From NCBI RefSeq assembly GCF_036636695.1, contig NZ_JAVWNW010000004.1: a DNA stretch of 64,000 nucleotides; one strand, 5' to 3'. The stretch is from Anaerorhabdus sp036636695. GTDB taxonomy: Bacteria; Bacillota_I; Bacilli_A; Erysipelotrichales; Erysipelotrichaceae. Position 1 is the first letter of the stretch. Each line of letters opens with the position of its first letter. This document shows positions 9,028 through 16,616 of this stretch, in pieces. The notes beneath the pieces were generated by a model. The model was not told the DNA's origin and made no database searches. It saw only the letters and a list, made by a program, of their open reading frames with translations. The position numbers and the translations under genes were made by a program.

Positions 9028-9825
9028 ATGTATACTGCAAATAATCATACTTTTGCAATAATTGCATATAAAGAAAATAAATACTTAGAAAAAACAATTT
9101 TATCAGTTTTACAGCAGACAATTAAAACAAACATTCTTTTATCAACTTCGACTCCAAATAACCATATTTTAAGTTTATGTGAAAAGTATGGTATTGACTA
9201 TGTAGTTAATGAAAATTCAAAAGGAGCTGGAAATGATTGGAATAATGGTTATAACGCTTGTAAGACAGATTTGGTAACAATTGTACATCAAGATGATATT
9301 TATAATTGTGATTATGCGGAAAAAATACTTACATATGCAAATCGAAGTGAAGATTTACTACTCATGTTTACAGATTATTATGAAATTAGAGAAGAAAATG
9401 CAATATTAAATCAAAAGATTTTAAAAATAAAAAGAATCATGAATTATTTGCTTAAATTTAGATGTATGTGGAAGAATAGATTCTATCGTAAATTCATACT
9501 TTCTTTAGGTGATAGCATTTCATGTCCTACAGTTACATTAAATAAGAATAAAATTGGTTTGAATGCTTTTGATGAAACATTGAAGAATTCTTGTGATTAT
9601 CTAACATGGGTATTGTTAGCAAAAAAGACTGGAGAGTTTATTTATATCCCAAATGCACTTGTAGGTCATAGAATTTATCCTGAATCAGCAACATCATCAA
9701 ATATAGCTGATTCTTCAAGATCTAGGGAAGATTTAGATATCATGATGATGTTATGGCCGAAGTGGATTGCAAAAATTGTTCATAATCAATACATTAAAGC
9801 AGAAGAAAGTAATAAAATTAAGTAG
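9028..9825 (+). CDS. Glycosyltransferase family 2 (short form)
   Basis: I chose ATG 9028 because AGGAGA at 9015-9020 is seven bases upstream; an in-frame GTG at 9025 is only four bases away. The roughly 265-residue GT-A protein has FAIIAYKENKYLEKTILSVLQQT, STPNNHI in place of the usual DDGS, GAGNDWNNGYNA, and VHQDDIY as the DxD equivalent. HQDD is a known variant in small capsule GT2 enzymes. It belongs to the rfbC operon and may transfer the 6-deoxyhexose; that is context inference. Confidence 0.82.
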   Translation: MYTANNHTFAIIAYKENKYLEKTILSVLQQTIKTNILLSTSTPNNHILSLCEKYGIDYVVNENSKGAGNDWNNGYNACKTDLVTIVHQDDIYNCDYAEKILTYANRSEDLLLMFTDYYEIREENAILNQKILKIKRIMNYLLKFRCMWKNRFYRKFILSLGDSISCPTVTLNKNKIGLNAFDETLKNSCDYLTWVLLAKKTGEFIYIPNALVGHRIYPESATSSNIADSSRSREDLDIMMMLWPKWIAKIVHNQYIKAEESNKIK

Positions 9826-9833
9826 GAGTAATT

Positions 9834-10943
9834 ATGAAAGTGTTAATGTTTAATCATTTACCGGCACCTTATTTAGTAGAATTTTTAAATATGATTGGGA
9901 AAGATATAGATCTGACAGTTATATTTAAAGATGCTACTTCATTTGATCGTGAAGACTCATGGTTGAATTATCATTTTGATTCTTTTAAAGCAGATTACTT
10001 ACCAAAATCATTTTTTAAGAAAATGATGTTTTTGTTTAAATATATGACTAGTGATTATGATTTGTTTTGGAACGCTGATTATTCAAAGTTAGAATGTATA
10101 CTTTTTACTTTTTGTTTCAAATTTAGAAGAAAGATTGTGCTGATGCATGCTGATGGTGGGATACCTATACCAAGAGTTATTGATCCAATCATAAGTTTTG
10201 TCATGAATAGAGCGGATTTCTTTGCATCATCAGGTGCTGAGTGTGATAAATACTATACATATTATCACGTAAACCCGGAGAAAATTATCCATTATCGTTT
10301 CACTTCTCAAACAAATAAAGATATTGAAAAAAATAAGCAATTTATTAATAGAAGAGATGAATTTAGAAAAAAATTTAATGTTGAAGAAAAGATTGTATTA
10401 TTCTCAGTTGGTCAACAAATTCCAAGAAAAGGCTATGATATTTTGATTCAATCTATGATTAATATTTCCAAAGATGTAGTATTAGTGATTGCTGGAGGAA
10501 AACCTGAGGAAAATGTAAAAAAAATTATTTCTGAAAATAAACTAGATAATATTCAGTTTGTAGGATTCAAAACGAAAGATGAGTTGAGTGAATATTTTTG
10601 TTCTGCAGATATCTTTATTTTGCCTACTAGATATGATATTTGGGGATTAGTTATTAATGAAGCAATGTCATTTGGGTTACCAATTATTTCAACAAATAAA
10701 TGTGCTGCTGCTATTCAGTTTAGAAATCAGTTTGATAATGGCATTATTGTACCCATTGAAGATATTTGTTCGTTATCGAAGGCAATTAATGAGTTAGTTT
10801 ACGATAAAGAACTTCGAGACAAATATGCAAGAAATTCGTTAGAATCGATTCAAGAATATACGATAGAAAACATGGTTAAAGATTATCAATTGTTATTTGC
10901 CGATGTTAAGAGGAGATCAAATTATGAAGATTCTTCAAATTAA
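9834..10943 (+). CDS. Glycosyltransferase family 4 (GT-B)
   Basis: The 369-residue protein has the two-domain GT-B layout. The N-terminal domain starts MKVLMFNHLPAPYLVEFL. The C-terminal domain has SVGQQIPRKGYDILIQ, a conserved loop with the phosphate-binding Arg/Lys, and ILPTRYDIWGLVINEAMSFG, the E-containing donor-site motif. It is a retaining cytoplasmic transferase of unknown sugar. The gene after it starts 20 bases inside its 3' end. Confidence 0.88.
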   Translation: MKVLMFNHLPAPYLVEFLNMIGKDIDLTVIFKDATSFDREDSWLNYHFDSFKADYLPKSFFKKMMFLFKYMTSDYDLFWNADYSKLECILFTFCFKFRRKIVLMHADGGIPIPRVIDPIISFVMNRADFFASSGAECDKYYTYYHVNPEKIIHYRFTSQTNKDIEKNKQFINRRDEFRKKFNVEEKIVLFSVGQQIPRKGYDILIQSMINISKDVVLVIAGGKPEENVKKIISENKLDNIQFVGFKTKDELSEYFCSADIFILPTRYDIWGLVINEAMSFGLPIISTNKCAAAIQFRNQFDNGIIVPIEDICSLSKAINELVYDKELRDKYARNSLESIQEYTIENMVKDYQLLFADVKRRSNYEDSSN

Positions 10944-12099
10944 CTCAGTATATGGTTATGCAAGTACAGGTAAAATAATGGGTATGCTTCATGAAAAACT
11001 TCTTAAAGATGGACATGAATCATATATAATTTATTCACGTAAAGAACCTAAAAATGTAAACATGACCAATGTAACAAAAATATATTCTCCTTTGGGAGTT
11101 GCAATTCACGCAGCACTTGCTGTATTTTTTGATACACATGGTTTATATAGTAAACACAACACTAAGAAAATAATAAAATGTATAGAGAAAATAAATCCAG
11201 AAATAGTACATCTTCATGTTTTACATGGATTTTATCTAAATTACCCAATGCTTTTTGATTATTTGAAAAAAACTAATAAAAAAATAGTTTGGACTTTGCA
11301 TGACTGTTGGGAGTATACGGGATATTGTGCATACTATGATTATAATCAATGTGAAGAGTGGAAAACGGGATGTAAGAATTGTAGGTTTAGAAATACTTAT
11401 CCGTATCGAATCCTAAGTCACTCCAAAAAAAATTTTAGAATTAAAAGTGAGTCTTATAAAGATGCAGATATGATTTTAGTTTCTCCTTCAGTTTGGTTGG
11501 ATAGTGAGGTACAGAAGTCGATGATGTCTGATTTTAAGCATTGTGTTATCAATAACAATGTGAAATTAGACAATTTTTATTATGAAGATTCGAATCTGCG
11601 TAGCAAGTATAATTTGAATAATAAAAAAGTCCTACTTACTGTTGCAAATGTTTGGACTATGCAGAAAGGATTAAATGAAATAATTAAATTATCAAGCTAT
11701 TTAGACGAAAACAAAGTATTAGTAATTATAGGAGTATCAAAAAATCAAATCAAAAAATTACCTAGTAACATAATTGGCATTCAAAGAATACAAATAGACG
11801 AACTTCGTAAATGGTATTCAACTGCAGATGTATTTATTAACTGTACATTAGAGGAGAACTACCCAACAGTCAATTTAGAAGCAAAGGCTTGTGGATTACC
11901 AATAATTTCTTATCGAACTGGCGGATCACCTGAAATGCTGGACAAACATGATGTCATCGTAGAAAAATATGATATAACAGCAATGATTAAATCTATTGAT
12001 TTAGTTAAACGATTTACTCCATCAATAAATGGTAATCAAATGTCTATGTATGATAATTACTTGAACCTCTACCAAAAAATATGTAAATCAAAAATTTAA
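10924..12099 (+). CDS. Glycosyltransferase family 4, WcaC-like Cys-rich subtype
   Basis: The start is ATG 10924, preceded by AAGAGGAGATC; an upstream in-frame TTG at 10897 has no RBS. This gives 391 residues and a 20-base overlap with the previous gene. The GT-B fold is visible: VYGYASTGKIMGML at the N-terminus, TVANVWTMQKGLNEII, and EENYPTVNLEAKACGLP near the C-terminus. The segment TLHDCWEYTGYCAYYDYNQC followed by GCKNC carries four or more conserved cysteines typical of WcaC-type transferases. The sugar is unknown. It is the last gene before a 252-base leader region. Confidence 0.88.
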   Translation: MKILQINSVYGYASTGKIMGMLHEKLLKDGHESYIIYSRKEPKNVNMTNVTKIYSPLGVAIHAALAVFFDTHGLYSKHNTKKIIKCIEKINPEIVHLHVLHGFYLNYPMLFDYLKKTNKKIVWTLHDCWEYTGYCAYYDYNQCEEWKTGCKNCRFRNTYPYRILSHSKKNFRIKSESYKDADMILVSPSVWLDSEVQKSMMSDFKHCVINNNVKLDNFYYEDSNLRSKYNLNNKKVLLTVANVWTMQKGLNEIIKLSSYLDENKVLVIIGVSKNQIKKLPSNIIGIQRIQIDELRKWYSTADVFINCTLEENYPTVNLEAKACGLPIISYRTGGSPEMLDKHDVIVEKYDITAMIKSIDLVKRFTPSINGNQMSMYDNYLNLYQKICKSKI

Positions 12100-12156
12100 A
12101 CAATATTTAATTTGTTAATATGTATTTTACGATTTCTTTTAAATAAAGAGTATTTA

Positions 12157-12165
12157 TGCTAATAT
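12157..12165 (+). promoter_or_regulatory. Extended -10 promoter for the GacI-like operon
   Basis: TGCTAATAT matches an extended -10, with no clear -35. A start near 12172 would give an untranslated leader of about 180 bases, far longer than the leaders of the other units in this window. Confidence 0.45.
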
Positions 12166-12171
12166 TTAAGC

Positions 12172-12351
12172 GGTAGTATGAAGAAAGAGGCATTAATTGT
12201 AAGAAAACAATTGTTTTACGAATTTTAGATAAAATATAGACTATCGAAAATTAAAAAAATTAGAGAGTATTAAAAGTGTGGAATGCGAAATTTCCTCACT
12301 TAATTATATTTTGAAAGTGAGGTGTAGTCGAGAGTTTCTGCTCGATATTGT
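12172..12351 (+). promoter_or_regulatory. Structured 5' leader with RBS-sequestering hairpin
   Basis: This is the only long untranslated leader in the window. It holds the palindrome AAAACAATTGTTTT at 12204-12217. A hairpin CCTCACTT (12294-12301) pairs with AAGTGAGG (12315-12322), and its right arm contains most of the only SD-like sequence, GAGGTG (12319-12324). A second hairpin, TCGAG (12328-12332) with CTCGA (12341-12345), lies between this SD and the ATG at 12352. The SD is 27 bases from the ATG, but nine if the second hairpin is folded out. The arrangement suggests translational control; no known riboswitch class was recognised. Confidence 0.4.
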
Positions 12352-13017
12352 ATGAGAGTATTAATTATCATTCCAGCATTTAATGAGTCTGAAAATATTT
12401 GCGAATTAGCGAGAGAAATAGAGGCATTGGATTATGATTATATTATTATCAATGATTGTAGTACAGATTTAACAGCTAAAATTTTAGATGATAATAATCT
12501 AAACCATATAGATTTACCAATAAATTTAGGGTTAGCTGCTGTAACACAGGTTGGTTTTAATTATGCAAATGACAAAAATTATGATTGTGCTATTGTTATT
12601 GATGGTGATGGGCAACATCCACCTAAATATATAGAGAAAGTGGTATTGAAAATAACTGAAGGTTATGATTACGTAATAGGATCAAGATTTCTTGAAAAAA
12701 AGAAAAATTGGAGTATGCGTATGATTGGCAGTCGCCTTATTAGTTTTGCTATAAGACTTAAAACACGTCGAAGGTTTACTGATCCTACAAGCGGTATGAG
12801 AGCAACTGGAAGAAATACATTAATGGAATTTTCAAAAAGTATGAATTTTATTGCTGAGCCAGACGCTTTAACATACTTACTCAAAAAAAAATTGAGAGTT
12901 TGTGAAGTCCAAGTAGATATGAATGAACGAGATGAGGGAGAGAGTTATTTTTCTAATCCGTTTAAATCGATAAAATTCATGTTTAATATACTAATGAGTA
13001 TAATATTTATTCAATGA
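12352..13017 (+). CDS. GT2 polyprenyl-phosphate sugar synthase (GacI/DPM1-like)
   Basis: This 221-residue protein begins RVLIIIPAFNESENI and has IINDCSTDLT, INLGLAAVTQVGF, and the metal motif DGDGQHPP, all typical of dolichyl-phosphate-mannose-synthase-like GT2 enzymes. The end (SIKFMFNILMSIIFIQ) is hydrophobic. It is followed directly by a DUF2304 protein and a large polytopic protein. That is the order of functions seen in the streptococcal GacI-GacJ-GacL side-chain module, where GacI makes undecaprenyl-phosphate-GlcNAc and GacJ stimulates it. The sugar used here is not known. The start has no adjacent SD; see the leader entry. Confidence 0.82.
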   Translation: MRVLIIIPAFNESENICELAREIEALDYDYIIINDCSTDLTAKILDDNNLNHIDLPINLGLAAVTQVGFNYANDKNYDCAIVIDGDGQHPPKYIEKVVLKITEGYDYVIGSRFLEKKKNWSMRMIGSRLISFAIRLKTRRRFTDPTSGMRATGRNTLMEFSKSMNFIAEPDALTYLLKKKLRVCEVQVDMNERDEGESYFSNPFKSIKFMFNILMSIIFIQ

Positions 13018-13035
13018 TAGAAGGGAGAATTAATA

Positions 13036-13407
13036 ATGCATTTTAGCTTACAATTTAGTTTATTATTTGCTTGTATAATAACATTGATTTTTATTTTCTA
13101 TACTATTAAGAAAACTAGAATGAATATTAGGTATGCAATTGTTTGGATAAGTTGGGGGTTAGTTGTATTAATCTTAAGTATTTTCCCTAAAATTATTGAT
13201 TATTTATCGTATATACTAAAAATTTCTCTTCCAGTAAATACAATATTTTTGATTTTCATGTTTTTACTTTATGTAATGAGTTTTTATTTGTTTGTGAAAG
13301 TCTCACAATTAAGTGTGGAGATAAAGACTCTTACCTACACAACAGCAGTATTAAAAAAAGAATTAACAGAGTTAAGAAAAAAAGAAAACAAAGGTGAAGA
13401 GTTATGA
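13036..13407 (+). CDS. DUF2304 small membrane protein (GacJ-like)
   Basis: The 123-residue protein has three hydrophobic helices (about residues 4-23, 31-55 and 64-90), then a polar, charged C-terminal coiled-coil-like tail (QLSVEIKTLTYTTAVLKKEL). This is the classic DUF2304 layout. In streptococci the DUF2304 protein GacJ binds and activates the GT2 that makes a polyprenyl-phosphate sugar; the gene here directly follows such a GT2. The end overlaps the next gene by four bases (ATGA). Confidence 0.85.
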   Translation: MHFSLQFSLLFACIITLIFIFYTIKKTRMNIRYAIVWISWGLVVLILSIFPKIIDYLSYILKISLPVNTIFLIFMFLLYVMSFYLFVKVSQLSVEIKTLTYTTAVLKKELTELRKKENKGEEL

Positions 13408-15458
13408 TTTTTTTTGTGCTAGTTGCTTGTTTTGTATTATTCTTTTCTTTCTTAACAGGCGCATTAATTAAATATATTTTCAAAATTGATAAAAAATATT
13501 TTTCATTTAGTACTCCTTTAGGTTTTTTGGCATTATTAGGCTTGCTACAGGTTGGATATGCAGTAATAACGTTTAAACGGTTTAATACAAATGTATTTAC
13601 TATATATACTGTATTTCTTTTTTTATTAATTATATTAATGTCATTAGTGTTTTATAAAGCCATTATAGAGGCTGTTAAGAAAATAAGCTTAGTAAAACTT
13701 GGTATAGCATTAATTTTGACAATTATAGTCCTTTTTATTTATTCCCATGTAGAAATAAACTACAGAATGGATGATTTGAATTTTTATGGAAAGTTTATCG
13801 TTAATAGAATATATGAAGTAGGAACAACTGATGTTATTTATTCATACCAAGGATATTTTATTTTTCTATCTTGGATTATAAAGAATAGTTGTTTTCTTTC
13901 TAAGTTTGGAATTTACACAGAATTTTTTGATATTGCAAAGGTCATATGGATACCTGCTATAATAACTGCTTGGATGTTTGTTTTTACTTCAATTGACCTA
14001 ATCGATTATGTAAAAGAAAAAGTTGCTAATAAATCAAAATGGTTGACTTACTTTGTATGGGGAGTGGCTATTTTATTATTTTTTTCAGATTATTGGTATA
14101 TTAATTCATTACACGCAAGTGGAACATTGCGTAGATTAGCAGTAATATTCATTCTAATCTTAATTAATAATTACGTAAATGAGAAGCAAAAACTATATAA
14201 AGCTATTCCAATTTGTTTAATGTTTGGTGCTTATTTATCTATATCTTCAAGTGCATTTTTTATAAGTATCTTTATTGTCTATGGTTATTTTGTATATAGC
14301 ATGCTGAAGAATCGACAAAGTTACTTAAAAGAGATTGCAGTTTTTTTAATGTTTCCTTTAAGTTATGTATATATATATGATTTAATGTATTTAGGATCGA
14401 ATCTATTGAACAAGGTTGTTGTACTCTTTTATATAATATCTGTTGTGCTTTGTTTATTAAAGTGGGATCGGTTTGTTGAAAAAATTTTATATAAAATTCG
14501 ATTTGTAATTATTGCTTTAATTCCTATAGGATTAATTTTTATTTCGAATTTTGTAAATTGGCCGTACAATATTTCAATTGGAGATAGAACGTTTTTTACA
14601 CCAATAAATAAATTCGATTTGGTACCAGATTTATTAATATTTGATTTTAGTAATTTAACAATATTTATGAATGCAGCATTTTGGGTGACTATGTTTTATT
14701 TTCTTTACAAAACGTTGAAAACAAAAAAATATAATTTTTATTTAATCTTATTCGGTGTAACAATATTGACTTTTTTTAATCCCTTTGTTTATAAATTTTT
14801 AACAAATGTGATAACAAGCGTAGCTTATTTTAGAATTACGGATATTTTCTATAACCCAATAATATTGATTGAATTAATTTTGTTACTGATTAATGAGGGT
14901 AAATATTTAAAGAGTATTTTAATCATTATCACGATTATTTTGTTAATGAAGCTTAGTACAGTTTCTTTTGAGTATCTAAATTTTAGTGAAGATTATAACT
15001 ATATTTATCACACATCTAATGAGGATTTAAAAATAATTGAAACATTAACAAATGATTACTTAAAATATGACGATAATGAAACAATCAATATTGCTTCACA
15101 AATTTATGGAGGACAGTTTTTTACACCGCTTGCCAACATTAATAATCTGCTTGAGGATAGATTTTCTTATATAGTAGCTCAAGAGAGTGAGTTTGAAAGA
15201 GTATTCTATAGAAGGATTCCTGGGTTTGACGATATGCAAGTTAATTATAATCATGCTTGTACACTTGCTAATGCAGAAGACTTGGATTATGTCATACTGG
15301 ATGCTCAATACAACTGGCAGTTACAAGAAGGATTATGGCCTTGTTCGGAATTATTATTTGAGGAAGGAAATTATCGTGTTCTTAAAATGAACTATGATTA
15401 CTGGAATTGGAATATTCTTCAAGGTTATACTGAAAAATATGAAATTAATGGAGAATAA
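13404..15458 (+). CDS. Large polytopic membrane protein, putative GT-C (GacL-like role)
   Basis: The 684-residue protein has about 12-14 predicted helices. After the third or fourth helix a loop carries YRMDDLNFYGKFI, a DD motif like those of GT-C active sites. The C-terminal 150 residues are extracytoplasmic and rich in aromatic residues (NYDYWNWNIL). It may belong to one of the recently named DUF families such as DUF6077, but I am not sure. Its position right after GacI- and GacJ-like genes suggests that it transfers the polyprenyl-phosphate sugar to the polymer outside the membrane. Confidence 0.55.
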   Translation: MIFFVLVACFVLFFSFLTGALIKYIFKIDKKYFSFSTPLGFLALLGLLQVGYAVITFKRFNTNVFTIYTVFLFLLIILMSLVFYKAIIEAVKKISLVKLGIALILTIIVLFIYSHVEINYRMDDLNFYGKFIVNRIYEVGTTDVIYSYQGYFIFLSWIIKNSCFLSKFGIYTEFFDIAKVIWIPAIITAWMFVFTSIDLIDYVKEKVANKSKWLTYFVWGVAILLFFSDYWYINSLHASGTLRRLAVIFILILINNYVNEKQKLYKAIPICLMFGAYLSISSSAFFISIFIVYGYFVYSMLKNRQSYLKEIAVFLMFPLSYVYIYDLMYLGSNLLNKVVVLFYIISVVLCLLKWDRFVEKILYKIRFVIIALIPIGLIFISNFVNWPYNISIGDRTFFTPINKFDLVPDLLIFDFSNLTIFMNAAFWVTMFYFLYKTLKTKKYNFYLILFGVTILTFFNPFVYKFLTNVITSVAYFRITDIFYNPIILIELILLLINEGKYLKSILIIITIILLMKLSTVSFEYLNFSEDYNYIYHTSNEDLKIIETLTNDYLKYDDNETINIASQIYGGQFFTPLANINNLLEDRFSYIVAQESEFERVFYRRIPGFDDMQVNYNHACTLANAEDLDYVILDAQYNWQLQEGLWPCSELLFEEGNYRVLKMNYDYWNWNILQGYTEKYEINGE

Positions 15459-15460
15459 CT

Positions 15461-16528
15461 ATGAAAAATGAGAGACTAGCTGGATTAGACATACTTAAAA
15501 TCGTATCAATGTTTTTGATTGTGATGAGTCATTTTGCAGTTCATGGAAATTGGCCTCCAATGGATACTATAACATTGAATAGTGGTTTAATTTCTTTGTT
15601 TGGATCTTTTGGCAATTTAGCAGTGAATTGTTATGTGTTAATAACGGCTTATTTTATGGTTGATAAAAATCTAAATGTTGAGAGAATTGCTAGAATCTTA
15701 TTTAAAGTTTTATTCTATTCTGTGGGTATATATATTTTATTAAGTTTATTAGGTTTTGTTACATTTGATATAAAAACTTTTCTTCTATATTTACCATTTA
15801 GGGAAAAATCGTATTGGTTTATGGATACCTATATTCTATTAATCCTATTTTCACCGTTATTAAATATCATTATGAATAAGATTACTAAAATACAATTGCG
15901 TTATCTGATATTTGTAAGTTTATTCTTTAGCTCTGTTTTATCACTTGTTTATTTAGTGGATACAGTTGTTAGTTATTTCTTCTGGTTTATAGTTTTGTAT
16001 TTTATTGGTGGATATTTGCGAAAGTACTATAACTCTTCGATGAAAATAAGCAAAAGATGGATTATTGTCATTTTGCTGATGTTCGCAATGTTCTCAACAA
16101 TTATTATTCTACGAGTTATTGAATTGAATACAGGAGTTATTATTGGAAGTGGATCATATTACTTTATTGGCAAGAACCGGTTACTAGTATTAGTAACGTC
16201 GATCCAAATGTTTGTTTTGTTTTCTTGCTTCAAAGTACGGAGTAATAAAATTATACAATTCATGAGTGAAAATACTTTAGGTGTCTATTTGATACATGAT
16301 AATGGTGCATTAAGATATATTTTATGGCATGTTCTACTGAATGTAGGAAACTATTTCTATTCAAGAGGATTTATTGTGTATGCGTTATTAATCATAATAG
16401 GAGTATTTTTAACTAGTATGCTAGTTTCATATTTAATAACGTTGTGTATTGAAAATCCGCTATTTTATTTACTTAAAAAACCTGTACTTCGATTACAAGA
16501 AAAATATGATAAATTATGGAATTCTTAA
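15461..16528 (+). CDS. Acyltransferase family 3 (OafA-type) membrane protein
   Basis: The 355-residue integral membrane protein starts LAGLDILKIVSMFLIVMSHF, the R/L-x-x-x-D-x-L-K and helix-1 His pattern of acyltransferase-3 enzymes. It has about ten helices, and ENTLGVYLIHDNG near the C-terminus is the conserved late motif. Such proteins O-acetylate or otherwise acylate surface polysaccharides. It is the last gene of the GacI-like operon and is followed by an intrinsic terminator. Confidence 0.9.
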   Translation: MKNERLAGLDILKIVSMFLIVMSHFAVHGNWPPMDTITLNSGLISLFGSFGNLAVNCYVLITAYFMVDKNLNVERIARILFKVLFYSVGIYILLSLLGFVTFDIKTFLLYLPFREKSYWFMDTYILLILFSPLLNIIMNKITKIQLRYLIFVSLFFSSVLSLVYLVDTVVSYFFWFIVLYFIGGYLRKYYNSSMKISKRWIIVILLMFAMFSTIIILRVIELNTGVIIGSGSYYFIGKNRLLVLVTSIQMFVLFSCFKVRSNKIIQFMSENTLGVYLIHDNGALRYILWHVLLNVGNYFYSRGFIVYALLIIIGVFLTSMLVSYLITLCIENPLFYLLKKPVLRLQEKYDKLWNS

Positions 16529-16540
16529 GATAAACTAAGT

Positions 16541-16567
16541 AAAATAACATGAAATTCATGTTATTTT
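16541..16567 (+). terminator. Intrinsic terminator after the acyltransferase
   Basis: AAAATAACATGAA (16541-16553) and TTCATGTTATTTT (16555-16567) are perfect inverted repeats that fold into a stem with a minimal loop, followed by a T-rich stretch. It separates the GacI-like operon from the GH9 gene. Confidence 0.75.
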
Positions 16568-16591
16568 CACTTTTATATAAAGGAATTATTG

Positions 16592-16597
16592 TATAAT
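16592..16597 (+). promoter_or_regulatory. -10 element for the GH9 gene
   Basis: A consensus TATAAT lies 19 bases before the chosen ATG. It overlaps an upstream in-frame ATG at 16596, which argues against that ATG as the start because the transcript would begin after it. The -35 is weak. Confidence 0.5.
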
Positions 16598-16616
16598 GGA
16601 ACGCATGGAGGTAAAT

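Noticed and set aside
10897..10923. Upstream in-frame TTG start for the GT4 at 10924
   Set aside because: It has no RBS. AAGAGGAG lies directly before ATG 10924, and the GT-B N-terminus begins there.
12178..12228. A 16-codon ORF (MKKEALIVRKQLFYEF) in the long leader, possible leader peptide
   Set aside because: It has no RBS and would start about six bases after the predicted transcript start. It has no run of regulatory codons, so it could be chance.
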